Counted from the first letter of the stretch, positions 41,353 through 49,410 are shown. The stretch: 61,396 nt of DNA from Lactobacillus sp. HBUAS51381 (GCF_012641095.1 NZ_JAAVSC010000015.1:1-61396), one strand, 5' to 3'. Made by a program: numbers and translations. The notes: generated by a model not told the origin, from the letters alone.

Positions 41353-42225
41353 ATGGATAATACAACAAAATTCTGCCCCCACTGCGGGACGCCAATCAAA
41401 AACGATGCGAAGTTCTGCCCCAAATGTGGCTACGCTCTCGAGCAGGCGCCAACCCCCGATGAACAACCACAACCGACGCGGGAACAAGCCGATCAGTCCC
41501 AAGCTAACGAGAAGGGTGCGCCATCAGACCACTCTTTTGCTGAAGTCAAACGCTTCTCAGGAAACTTCTTCAGTTGGTGGCTGGCCACCATTCGGCATCC
41601 CAGCCAAGTTATTCCCGACGCCAATCATGCGTTTGGGGTGGCTGCACTAGCATTGGAAGACCTCTTAACCGTTTTAATGCTGGTCTCCCTGGGCAAACGG
41701 CTCATGTCGCTCTACAGCAGCGATGTCAGTCAGGCGGTTGCCAACATGATTAATATTAACGGTGTCCTCTTCAAAGCGGGATTGATTCTCTTCTTCCTCA
41801 TTCTCCTGGGTGCCGCCATCTATGTCAGCCTAAGCTATGGTTTTCGCCGCTTAATCGACGACCAAGCGCCCCTGAACTTCTGGGAATTCACCAATCGGTT
41901 TGCCGGCATCACCAACTTGGTTTTAGTCTTCACCCTGATTACCTTTCTTCTCAGTCTCATCACGACCGGCGCCAACTTCTCCAGCTACAGCCTGATGATT
42001 CTCTTCATGATTCCGACCAGTGTCATCTTGAATCTGGGCTACATCTTCGTCATTATCAATGACGTCGACCACCCCCGTTTGGATAAATTCTATACCCTCC
42101 TATTGGCCGAAGCCGCTTTGGCAATTGCCTTTCTCATCTTCACGTACATTGCCGGCAGTATCGTTGGGGGATCCGTGATGAACTTTATTCAAAGTAACTA
42201 CTCCAGCTTTATGAATTCTTTCTAG
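41353..42225 (+). CDS. Zinc-ribbon membrane protein 4 with multi-helix domain
   Basis: 290 residues from the ATG at 41353 (AAGGAG upstream). The zinc ribbon is CPHCGTPIKNDAKFCPKCGY (about 8-27). A linker rich in Gln/Pro follows, then five or six hydrophobic helices from about residue 95 (ALALEDLLTVLMLVSLGK, LILFFLILLGAAIYVSLSYG, LVLVFTLITFLLSLIT, LMILFMIPTSVILNLGYIF, LLLAEAALAIAFLIFTYIAG). The helix domain resembles Yip1/DUF-type membrane domains. It is the last gene of the operon and ends 57 bp before a GNAT gene. Function unknown; an envelope role is suggested by its neighbours. Confidence 0.75.
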   Translation: MDNTTKFCPHCGTPIKNDAKFCPKCGYALEQAPTPDEQPQPTREQADQSQANEKGAPSDHSFAEVKRFSGNFFSWWLATIRHPSQVIPDANHAFGVAALALEDLLTVLMLVSLGKRLMSLYSSDVSQAVANMININGVLFKAGLILFFLILLGAAIYVSLSYGFRRLIDDQAPLNFWEFTNRFAGITNLVLVFTLITFLLSLITTGANFSSYSLMILFMIPTSVILNLGYIFVIINDVDHPRLDKFYTLLLAEAALAIAFLIFTYIAGSIVGGSVMNFIQSNYSSFMNSF

Positions 42226-42282
42226 TCAGCCCGGACAAGTGGTATTCTAGATTCTAGAAATCTCTTTTGAGGAGGCATCACG

Positions 42283-42810
42283 ATGAGTTTAATTTTCATC
42301 AAACGGGCCACGTTGCGGGACTTACCGACCATTATGGCCATCATTAATCACGCCAAGGCCCAGTTAAAGGCCGCGGGAAGTCCCCAATGGCAAGATGGCT
42401 ATCCGGATGCCGCAGCCCTGAAACGCGACGTCGACGGCCAGCAGTGCTGGTTGCTGGTGGTGGATGGCCAGGTTGCTGGAACGGCCACGATGGTGATTGG
42501 CGATGATCCCAACTATCTGCATATCGAAGACGGTCAGTGGCAGAACAATCAGGATCCTTATGCCACCATTCACCGGATCGCGATTGGCGCCGGCTTCGGG
42601 GGCCAACACCTGAGTCACTACTTCTTCTCGAACCTCATCAGCCAGGCCTACCACGAGGGTGTGCGGAACTTCCGCATGGATACCCACGTCAAGAACCAGC
42701 AGATGCAGGCGATTGCCCGGAGTTTTGGCTATAAGCACCGCGGAACCATCTATGTCGATGAGCAAACGCGTGATACATCGCGGTTGGCCTTCGAATTGAA
42801 CTTAGATTAA
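42283..42810 (+). CDS. GNAT-family acetyltransferase, copy 1
   Basis: 175 residues. Motif A reads TIHRIAIGAGFGGQHLSHYFFSNL (about 93-116), with Q/R-x-x-G-x-G/A partly replaced by GFGGQHL. An upstream SPQWQDGYPD motif at about 30-39 and the final MQAIARSFGYKHRGTIYVDE fit this small GNAT group. A close paralogue is at 44761-45288, and both genes share the upstream string GTGGTATTCTAGA. RBS is GAGGAGG. Substrate unknown. Confidence 0.86.
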   Translation: MSLIFIKRATLRDLPTIMAIINHAKAQLKAAGSPQWQDGYPDAAALKRDVDGQQCWLLVVDGQVAGTATMVIGDDPNYLHIEDGQWQNNQDPYATIHRIAIGAGFGGQHLSHYFFSNLISQAYHEGVRNFRMDTHVKNQQMQAIARSFGYKHRGTIYVDEQTRDTSRLAFELNLD

Positions 42811-42814
42811 GCGA

Positions 42815-42870
42815 ACCCAAAACCTACGGGCCATCCTTGACTGAATCAGGATGGCCCGTAGGTTTTGGGT
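42815..42870 (+). terminator. Terminator of GNAT copy 1
   Basis: ACCCAAAACCTACGGGCCATCC and its complement after a 15-nt loop make a stem of over 20 bp, followed by TTTATTTTG. It lies between the gene and repeat D. Confidence 0.9.
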
Positions 42871-42884
42871 TTATTTTGAAGGTC

Positions 42885-43475
42885 GAAAAGCAAAATATAG
42901 CTAGAATCCCTGGTGTGACAAGATTAGCAACTAATTATCATACGTTAGACGCGTCCTGGCCGCCTTACCGTTCGCCAAATTTGGTCTGGAACGCTGTGGG
43001 CAGGACCGGAAAAAGCCCAAGCCCTGTCTTTTTCCTCGCTTTGAGCCGAAAGATCGCGTCTCAAAGTCGCCAGTTTCCAAGCAAAACCACTTGAAAACTC
43101 CCACGGCTGAGACCAAATTTGACTCACTCACGGCTAGATGAAATGTGAGCAATTATTGTGGTCGAACGTTGCCAGCCCAGCGATGTGATGGCACATTTAG
43201 TGGTTTTCAACTTCTGTAACCGGAGGCAGCCAGAGATAGAGGTAGCCGTGACAGCGATGTTAGCTGAGTAGCAGCTTACATCGCGGGACGTGTTTGGAGA
43301 CTGACGGGCTTTGTCAGGCTTCAAACCGAGCCGGAGGACCGCTTCCCAGGCCGCAGGCGGTCCCCACAGCACTGGAATCTCTGGCAGACGCAGGTGGTCG
43401 TTGATGACCAATAAAAAACGATAAGCCTTGTCAGATAGGTACTGTTCGTGTTCACGAATTTTCTTTATTAATTTC
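42885..43475 (-). repeat. Intergenic repeat copy D (most complete)
   Basis: On the minus strand, from a left end near 43475 to a tail near 42885. Module 1 is 43385-43229 (GCCAGAGAT/ATCTCTGGC, 157 nt) and holds the hairpin GCGATGTAAGCTG/CAGCTAACATCGC (43254-43284, 13-bp arms, one mismatch). Module 2 is 43121-42976 (CAAATTTGGTCT/AGACCAAATTTG, 12-bp perfect arms, 146 nt). A 117-codon ORF (43477-43124) falls inside it; the other copies do not keep that frame intact. The tail faces the 3' end of GNAT copy 1. Confidence 0.9.
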
Positions 43476-43501
43476 AAGGTTTAGAACACGTCAAACCAGC
43501 A

Positions 43502-44503
43502 TTAAGCGTGAATTTCATTGGCCGTGTGACCGGTAGCGAAAAAGTCCTGAAAGTTCTCGAAGCTGATTCGGATCATATCTGCCAGCGCCGATTCCGTATA
43601 GGAACCCACGTGCGGCGTGATCAGGACGCGCGGATACGCCGCCACCAGCTGGCGGACTTCCGCATTGGGAATCTCCTCGGGACGTGCGAACGTTTGACCC
43701 AGAATCGCCGTTTCACCGCGAAACACATCAGTCCCGTAGCCACAGAGTTGACCGGTGTTCAAGGCTGCCAAAATAGCGTCCACGTTGGCCAGTTCCCCGC
43801 GAGCCGTGTTAATCAGGACCGCGTTGGCCTTCATTTGCGCAATGAAATCGGCGTTGATTAGGTCATCATTTTCACCCGGAATGTACGGCACGTGCAGCGA
43901 GACAATGTCGCTCTGGGCCAATAAATCCGGGAGGTCGACCAAATCAACTTGCGCCTGCGCCTTGGCAGACGGCCGATGATCGTAACCCAGCACGTGCGCG
44001 CCTAAGCCCTGATAAAGTTGGGCTTCCGCCAGTCCAATGCGGCCAACGCCCACGATTCCTACCGTTGCCGTATGGATCTCGCGACTGAAGAGCTGGTTGC
44101 CAATCGTAAAATCAGCCTGCCGGGTCTGATCGCTGGCCAGATTAACGTGCCGAAAGAGCGTCATGCCCAGGGTCAGGGCCAATTCGGCCACAGCATATGG
44201 TGAATAACCGGGGACGTGAGCCAGCGTAATCCCCAAGTCGGCGGCGGCCTGCCGATCGAGGTGATTGATTCCCACTGATCGCGTGAAGACGGCCTTAATC
44301 CCCCAATCCGCAAACTGTTGTAAATTCTGCCGGTCAACCACGCAGTTGCCGCGGACCAGGACGGCATCGGCTCCGGCAGCCGCCGTCACGTTCTCATGCG
44401 TCAATAACTCGCGAACAAATTTCAACGTAAACCCCGCCGCGTTTAGCTGGTTGAAGACCGGTTCCTCCAGTTCACGGACACCGTACGCCGTAATTTTTGC
44501 CAT
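43502..44503 (-). CDS. D-2-hydroxyacid dehydrogenase (D-lactate/D-HicDH type)
   Basis: 333 residues. The Rossmann motif is TVGIVGVGRIGLAEAQLYQGLG (about 146-167). The catalytic Arg is in LINTARGEL, the Glu in GYGTDVFRGE and the His in VLITPHVGSYTE, which completes the Arg-Glu-His triad. The N-terminal part KAVFTRSVGINHLD is typical of the VanH/LdhD group. It reduces 2-keto acids to D-2-hydroxy acids with NADH. It is alone, between two paralogous GNAT genes, and its 3' end lies 27 bp from the left end of repeat D. RBS is AAGGAG. Confidence 0.92.
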   Translation of the reverse strand: MAKITAYGVRELEEPVFNQLNAAGFTLKFVRELLTHENVTAAAGADAVLVRGNCVVDRQNLQQFADWGIKAVFTRSVGINHLDRQAAADLGITLAHVPGYSPYAVAELALTLGMTLFRHVNLASDQTRQADFTIGNQLFSREIHTATVGIVGVGRIGLAEAQLYQGLGAHVLGYDHRPSAKAQAQVDLVDLPDLLAQSDIVSLHVPYIPGENDDLINADFIAQMKANAVLINTARGELANVDAILAALNTGQLCGYGTDVFRGETAILGQTFARPEEIPNAEVRQLVAAYPRVLITPHVGSYTESALADMIRISFENFQDFFATGHTANEIHA

Positions 44504-44760
44504 ATCAGTACACTCCTTTTAGCCTGATCACCTTGGACGTTAACGCTTGTTTCTTGCGCGACGCTAATGCCCAAGATGAGAGCTGATTCGTTAGTTCAAA
44601 CTTTACCAAAAAACTCACGTAAAGTCCCGTGGTTGCTGGTTTTTCGTCTAACTTAATGGGCCCGCAATTGCCGATTTGGCGGTATTAAAAAGAATCTCCA
44701 ATCCAGCCTACTAAAGTGGTATTCTAGAACTTAAATTTAGACTTAATTGGAGGACAATTT

Positions 44761-45288
44761 ATGAGTTTAGTTTATTTGCGCCACGCCACTAAAACCGATG
44801 TTCCGGCAATCATGACCATTATCGCGGAGGCCAAGGCCCTGTTAAAGGCCGATGGCAGTCCGCAGTGGCAGGATGGCTATCCCGATGAAGCCGCGATTCG
44901 TCGCGACATTATGGCCCAGCAGAGTTGGGTACTGATGGTCGATGGTCAAGTGGCGGGCACCGCGGCACAAGTTGTGGGTGACGACCCCAACTATCATGAA
45001 ATTACGGGCGACGGCTGGCAAAACAATCAGGATCCCTATGCCACTATTCACCGCATTGCGCTGCGCAAGGAATTCGCTGGGCAACACCTCAGTCACTACT
45101 TCTTCTCCAACCTGATCAGTACCGCCTACCAAGCCGGTGTCCGGAACTTTCGAATTGACACGCATCGACTGAATCAACGCATGCAGGCCATCGCGCTCAG
45201 CCTCGGCTATCAATTCCGCGGCATCGTCCACGTGGCGGAACCTGGCGACAACGCCCGCCGTGCATATGAGTTGAATTTAGACGATTAA
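44761..45288 (+). CDS. GNAT-family acetyltransferase, copy 2
   Basis: 175 residues, the same length as copy 1 and similar throughout: SPQWQDGYPDEAAIRRDI, WQNNQDPYATIHRIALRKEF, GQHLSHYFFSNLISTAYQAG, MQAIALSLGYQFRG. The string GTGGTATTCTAGA and the following promoter-like bases upstream (44717-44729) are also shared with copy 1, so the duplication included the control region. The spacer between the copies holds the dehydrogenase and repeat D. Substrate unknown. Confidence 0.86.
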   Translation: MSLVYLRHATKTDVPAIMTIIAEAKALLKADGSPQWQDGYPDEAAIRRDIMAQQSWVLMVDGQVAGTAAQVVGDDPNYHEITGDGWQNNQDPYATIHRIALRKEFAGQHLSHYFFSNLISTAYQAGVRNFRIDTHRLNQRMQAIALSLGYQFRGIVHVAEPGDNARRAYELNLDD

Positions 45289-45388
45289 AGCGTTATCATA
45301 ATCAGTTAGCGGACGACACCGAAAATTTGGAGTGTTAAATTGACACTGTCCTACATCATTATGACTATAAATGAGTTAAGTGATGCGG

Positions 45389-45394
45389 TATAAT
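45389..45394 (+). promoter_or_regulatory. -10 box before the EAL-domain gene
   Basis: TATAAT preceded by TGCGG, about 55 bp before the start codon. No convincing -35 at 17 bp. Confidence 0.45.
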
Positions 45395-45447
45395 GAACAG
45401 TATTGTTTAACGCGCTCGCAAGTAAGGAAAGGGGATTTTCTTTTAAA

Positions 45448-46107
45448 ATGTATCGATTCTTCGTCCAACCGCAAATCAATGCGGAAACGCAAAAGTTGGC
45501 TGGCTACGAACTGTTATTACGGTCATCTTGCCATGACTACTGGGTAACACCCACTGATTTTACTGCGCTGCCAATGGACCAGCAGGTATTATTATCCTAT
45601 CAAGAGATCACGAACATTTTGAAGGATCACCGAGATAATCCCGAAATTTCATTGAATTTAAATCGTGAACAATTCACGGATCGCCGCACAATTGGCCATC
45701 TCATTCATTTAAAAAAAGCCGTGAAAAATCTGAACCTGATCGTCGAATTAACCGAAGCCCCATCCCTAGAGGAACTCCACCGCTACGTGGCCCTCTACCG
45801 GGCATTTGACATCAAGCTCAGTCTAGACGACGTGGGCACGGACAATCCGTGGTCCCAAGCCGTTCAAGATGTTCTGCCCTTCATGGATAGTATCAAGTTT
45901 GCCATGCAAAACTTCCGGTTTCAACATCGTCAATCCGAAATGATGCACAGCCTTAACTTTTGGCGTAAAATTGCTGACACTTACCAACTCGGCTTCACCC
46001 TCGAAGGGATCGAAGACAAGGGTGATGTTGCGTTGGCTCAGGAATACAAGGTTAAAATGACTCAGGGTTATTATTATAGTAAACCGGTACCGTACGCGGC
46101 GAGTTAA
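45448..46107 (+). CDS. Stand-alone EAL-domain protein, putative c-di-GMP phosphodiesterase
   Basis: 219 residues from the ATG at 45448; a TTG at 45403 is an upstream alternative. The EAL signature is degenerate (YELLLRS) but the key residues are in place: Glu21, Asn72 (LNLNREQF), Glu100 (VELTEA), Asp127-Asp128 (KLSLDDVGTDN in place of DDFGTG), Lys150 (IKFAM), Glu186 (LEGIED) and Gln206 (TQGYYYSKP). It has no GGDEF, PAS or membrane part. If active it hydrolyses c-di-GMP to pGpG in the cytoplasm. No diguanylate cyclase gene is in the window. A strong terminator follows. Confidence 0.85.
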   Translation: MYRFFVQPQINAETQKLAGYELLLRSSCHDYWVTPTDFTALPMDQQVLLSYQEITNILKDHRDNPEISLNLNREQFTDRRTIGHLIHLKKAVKNLNLIVELTEAPSLEELHRYVALYRAFDIKLSLDDVGTDNPWSQAVQDVLPFMDSIKFAMQNFRFQHRQSEMMHSLNFWRKIADTYQLGFTLEGIEDKGDVALAQEYKVKMTQGYYYSKPVPYAAS

Positions 46108-46140
46108 ACCGTTTTAAATTAACTCCGCGTGCACAATGAC

Positions 46141-46182
46141 GACATCTCAATTCCCGAAACGTGGAATTGAGATGTTTTTTTT
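46141..46182 (+). terminator. Terminator of the EAL gene
   Basis: ACATCTCAATTCC and GGAATTGAGATGT pair over 13 bp and are followed by eight T residues. Confidence 0.92.
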
Positions 46183-46321
46183 GTTGCCCCTCGTGAACAG
46201 TAAAAATCATGGCAATCCGATTATAAATAAATTAATATTCACGCCCGTTATTCCCACTTTTCTACCATATATCGCCAGAATTACCGGTTTACCGGCAAAG
46301 TGACCACCCGGAATTTCTCCC

Positions 46322-46350
46322 TTGACATCCCCCTCCCCGACGACTAGTAT
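46322..46350 (+). promoter_or_regulatory. Promoter of the T-box/OppA transcription unit
   Basis: TTGACA (46322-46327), a 17-bp spacer and TAGTAT (46345-46350). Confidence 0.85.
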
Positions 46351-46356
46351 GAGAAC

Positions 46357-46633
46357 CAAGTTAAAAACACATGAACGCATCGCCAGGAAGAGTAGTTATT
46401 CCCGCTAAGTCTAGAGACCACCGGTAGCTGAAAAGGTGGCTTACAACGGAACGATGAAGATGAGCCTGGTTGCTAATGGTTGGTGGAAGCTGACCATTCG
46501 ATTTGAAGCCCGTTACCGCTTCCGACTTTTGGCAACAGAAGTTACGGAGGTGTTGGGCGTGAGTCCAACACAAAACAAGGTGGTACCGCGAGTGAAATCG
46601 TCCTTATGTAGAAATAACATAAGGACGATTTTT
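46357..46633 (+). ncRNA. T-box leader, probable methionine specifier
   Basis: The conserved T-box AAGGTGGTACCGCG is at 46577-46590, followed by the terminator CGTCCTTATGT/ACATAAGGACG-ATTTTT (46599-46633). Stem I contains AGTA on the left side (46391 region), GACCACCGGTAGCTGAAAAGGTGG above it, and GATGAAGATGAGCC on the right. Using the usual GAA-N-XYZ-A layout of the specifier loop, the codon reads ATG, i.e. methionine. An uncharged tRNA binding here would prevent termination and switch on the downstream transporter gene. Confidence 0.88.
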
Positions 46634-46653
46634 ATTTGAGGAGATGTTTTGGG

Positions 46654-48297
46654 ATGAAGAAAAAAGGAACGATTTTGACCGTTGCAGCACTCAGCCTCTT
46701 GACGTTAGCGGGGTGTGGGAGTCAGGCCAGCAGCAGTAATTCTAGCAGCAAGTACGCCGCCAAACAGGAATTGAACTGGACCGAATCTTCCGAACTGGCC
46801 TCTTCCGACCTCGCACAAGCCACCGACACGTTAAGCTTTACCGTCTTACAGAACACGCAGGAAGGCCTGTACCGGTTAAACAGTAAGGGGACGCCGGCCA
46901 ACGCACTGGCCACCAGCACCAAGGTGACCAACGGCGGCAAGACCTACACGTTCAACCTCCGTAAGAACGCCAAGTGGTCGAACGGCCAGCCCGTCACGGC
47001 CAAGGATTTCGTTTACTCCTGGCAACGCACGTTGAACCCCAAGACCGCTTCACAAGACGCCTTCTACCTCTATCAGGTCAAGAACGCCGAGGCCGTCAAC
47101 AAGGGTAAGCAACCGCTCAGTGCCTTGGGGATTAAGGCCGATGGCAACTACAAGCTGACCGTGCAACTGACCAAACCCGTTTCCTACTTCAAGAAGTTGC
47201 TGGCCTGGCCGCTCTTCTACCCGCTGAACCAAAAGGCCGTTGACCAATACGGCAAGAAGTACGGGACCAGTTCCGCCACGACCGTCTACAACGGGCCGTT
47301 CCGTTTGACCAAGTGGAACGGGACTGGCAAATCCTGGACGTTGGCCAAGAACAAGACTTACTGGGATAAGAAAGCCGTTCACCTGACCAAGATTAACGAA
47401 CAGGTCACCGAATCGACGACGACCAGCTACAACCTGTACAACGCCAAGAAGACCGACGAAACACTCCTCAGCGGTCAACAAATCAAGAATAATAAGAACA
47501 GTAAGGACTTCGTTAAACGCCTGCCAACCGGGTCACAACGGCTCGATTTGAACCAGAATAAGGTGAGTGCCTTCAAGAACGTCAACGTCCGCAAGGCCCT
47601 CTCCCTAGCGATCGACCGCAATCAACTGGTCAACGACGTTTTGCAAGACGGGTCCGTGGCCTCCAAGGGGTTTGTGCCCGGCGGCATGGGCAACAATCCC
47701 AAGACCGGGGAAGCCTTCAACCAAGAGGCCTACGTCAAGTCCGGTGTTTCCTACAACCTCAAACAAGCCAAGAGCCTGCTGGCCAAAGGCCTGAAACAGA
47801 CCGGCGACAAGCAACTCAACGTCACCTTGTCCGTCTCCGATACCGACACCAACAAGCAGACGGCCGAATTCCTGCAAAGCTCTCTGGAGAAGTTGCCTAA
47901 CGTTAAGGTCACCATCAAGACCGTGCCTTACGTCCAGTTGATCACCCAACAAAACAACGGAAACTATGAGTTGACGCTATCCGGTTGGCAATCCGTCTTC
48001 GCTGACCCAATCAACTTCCTAGACGTCTTTGAAGCCGATTCTAGCTACAACACGACGGGCTGGAAGAGCAAGCAATTCGATAAGCTCCTCGATGAAGCCG
48101 AAAACCAAGATGGGAACGAACCAACCAAGCGTTGGGCCAAGCTGGTCAAGGCCGAAAAAGTCTTAATCAACGACCAAGGGACGATTCCACTGTATCAATC
48201 CGCCAAGTCTCAACTGTTACGGAGCAACGTTAAGAGCGTCGTTTACAACGGTGCCGGCGTGCCTTACGACTTTAAGACCACTTACATTGCCAAATAA
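46654..48297 (+). CDS. OppA-family peptide ABC transporter substrate-binding lipoprotein
   Basis: 547 residues from the ATG at 46654 (GGAG upstream). The signal peptide KKKGTILTVAALSLLTLAGC has its lipobox Cys at residue 21. The SBP family 5 signature is AKWSNGQPVTAKDFVYSWQR (about 108-127), with later landmarks VYNGPFRLTKW, VRKALSLAIDRNQLV and DPINFLDVFEADS. It binds oligopeptides outside the membrane. No permease or ATPase gene is adjacent, so it must use an Opp system encoded elsewhere. The T-box in its leader ties expression to an amino acid, probably Met. Confidence 0.92.
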   Translation: MKKKGTILTVAALSLLTLAGCGSQASSSNSSSKYAAKQELNWTESSELASSDLAQATDTLSFTVLQNTQEGLYRLNSKGTPANALATSTKVTNGGKTYTFNLRKNAKWSNGQPVTAKDFVYSWQRTLNPKTASQDAFYLYQVKNAEAVNKGKQPLSALGIKADGNYKLTVQLTKPVSYFKKLLAWPLFYPLNQKAVDQYGKKYGTSSATTVYNGPFRLTKWNGTGKSWTLAKNKTYWDKKAVHLTKINEQVTESTTTSYNLYNAKKTDETLLSGQQIKNNKNSKDFVKRLPTGSQRLDLNQNKVSAFKNVNVRKALSLAIDRNQLVNDVLQDGSVASKGFVPGGMGNNPKTGEAFNQEAYVKSGVSYNLKQAKSLLAKGLKQTGDKQLNVTLSVSDTDTNKQTAEFLQSSLEKLPNVKVTIKTVPYVQLITQQNNGNYELTLSGWQSVFADPINFLDVFEADSSYNTTGWKSKQFDKLLDEAENQDGNEPTKRWAKLVKAEKVLINDQGTIPLYQSAKSQLLRSNVKSVVYNGAGVPYDFKTTYIAK

Positions 48298-48347
48298 CCA
48301 AACGATTCTAGTCCCTGAAGTTTAGATAAATCATATTATATAGAAGA

Positions 48348-48395
48348 AACAGGCCCCAACCAGCGTTTGAAGTGCGCGCGGTTGGGGCCTGTTTT
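48348..48395. terminator. Bidirectional terminator after the OppA gene
   Basis: AACAGGCCCCAACC and GGTTGGGGCCTGTTTT pair over 14 bp between convergent genes. Confidence 0.9.
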
Positions 48396-48412
48396 GTGCC
48401 ATTTTGCCGTAT

Positions 48413-48898
48413 TTAATAATCCCACGGGTGGCTGCGGAGGGGCTGGCGGAAGGCGTAATAGTTCTCCCCTTCGATGTGAATCTTCAGTGCTGATCGTTTC
48501 TGATGCAGCATCTTAACCGTGACCGTCTTACGGCTCAGCGTCCACAACGTTGACTGATCAACTGAAATTCGGGAATGGGCCCGGTAGACCCCCTTGGCCT
48601 TCTTGGTATACGTCGTGGGAATCGCCACGGTCCCGTACCACGTCTTGGGGGTCAACTGCTTCTTGGCACTGATGTAATCGCGGGCCGTGATTTTCTTATC
48701 GGCCACCGTAAACTTAGCAATCATATAATAATTGCCTTGGTCATCGTCTTTTCCCAAATAACCGTACCAAGTGCCCTTCAGGCTACTGGGTAACTTAGCC
48801 GTCTTACTGGCCGCCTGCGCGGAGGTCGTGGCCCCGCCGACAAGGACCAAGCCTAGACTGGCAATCCCTAATATCAAGTGTTTATACGTCATGTTCAT
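48413..48898 (-). CDS. Small secreted protein, tandem paralogue 1
   Basis: 161 residues. The signal peptide is HLILGIASLGLVLVGGATTSAQA, with cleavage predicted after AQA (about residue 29). The mature part starts LPSSLKGTWYGYLGKDDD and contains KKAKGVYRAHSRIS and QKRSALKIHIEG. It is basic and beta-rich. It shares these segments and the full length with the next gene (48925-49410), so the two are tandem duplicates. No family is recognised with certainty; small exported proteins of this layout in lactobacilli are usually of unknown function. Confidence 0.75.
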   Translation of the reverse strand: MNMTYKHLILGIASLGLVLVGGATTSAQAASKTAKLPSSLKGTWYGYLGKDDDQGNYYMIAKFTVADKKITARDYISAKKQLTPKTWYGTVAIPTTYTKKAKGVYRAHSRISVDQSTLWTLSRKTVTVKMLHQKRSALKIHIEGENYYAFRQPLRSHPWDY

Positions 48899-48924
48899 CT
48901 CTATCGTCCTCCCAAAATCTTCAG

Positions 48925-49410
48925 TTACAGCCAGCCCTCATTCCAAACGTGGCTAAGCAGTGGCCGGCGAAAAGCATATGTACTGCTGCCACTGTCCGTC
49001 ATCTTTAAGGCGGATCGTTTCTGCCCCAACGCCTTCACTTTGACCGGTCGCCGACTAATCGTCATGAGCGTGCCACCGTTTAAAACCCGCGCCTTAACCT
49101 GATAGACGCCCTTAGCCTTCTTGACATAGTGCACCGCCATCACATAACTATCCTGCCACTTCAACGCCTTTAGCGACTTCTTCGGTGTCACATACTCGGT
49201 CATCGTGATGCGGTCACCTTTAAAGGTGATGCGCGCAATCTGATACGAACGTTGCCCCTTGACTCGTATCTTTCCAGCGTAACCGTACCAAACACCCTTC
49301 AGGCTTGTGGGGAGCTTCACCGCCTGACTCGCCGCTTGCGCCGACACCTGGCCACCGGCTAAACATAGCCCTAGACTAACTAAGCCCAGCAGTAACGCTT
49401 TACACCTCAT
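48925..49410 (-). CDS. Small secreted protein, tandem paralogue 2
   Basis: 161 residues, the same length as its neighbour. The signal peptide is ALLLGLVSLGLCLAGGQVSAQA (cleavage after AQA, about residue 26). The mature part reads LPTSLKGVWYGYAGKIRVK, KKAKGVYQVKARVLNGG, LGQKRSALKMTDSGS and ends YAFRRPLLSHVWNEGWL. It shares SLKGxWYGY, KKAKGVY and QKRSALK with the downstream copy. It is upstream in the same transcript, 26 bp away. Function unknown. The region 49411-49575 is AT-rich with no gene seen. Confidence 0.75.
   Translation of the reverse strand: MRCKALLLGLVSLGLCLAGGQVSAQAASQAVKLPTSLKGVWYGYAGKIRVKGQRSYQIARITFKGDRITMTEYVTPKKSLKALKWQDSYVMAVHYVKKAKGVYQVKARVLNGGTLMTISRRPVKVKALGQKRSALKMTDSGSSTYAFRRPLLSHVWNEGWL

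Noticed and set aside
43124-43477. A 117-codon minus-strand ORF in repeat D beginning MKLIKKIREHEQYLSDKAYR
   Set aside because: It lies wholly inside the repeat, the other copies carry stops or indels in the same frame, and conservation follows inverted repeats rather than codons. I treat it as spurious, although a peptide encoded in the left end cannot be fully excluded.
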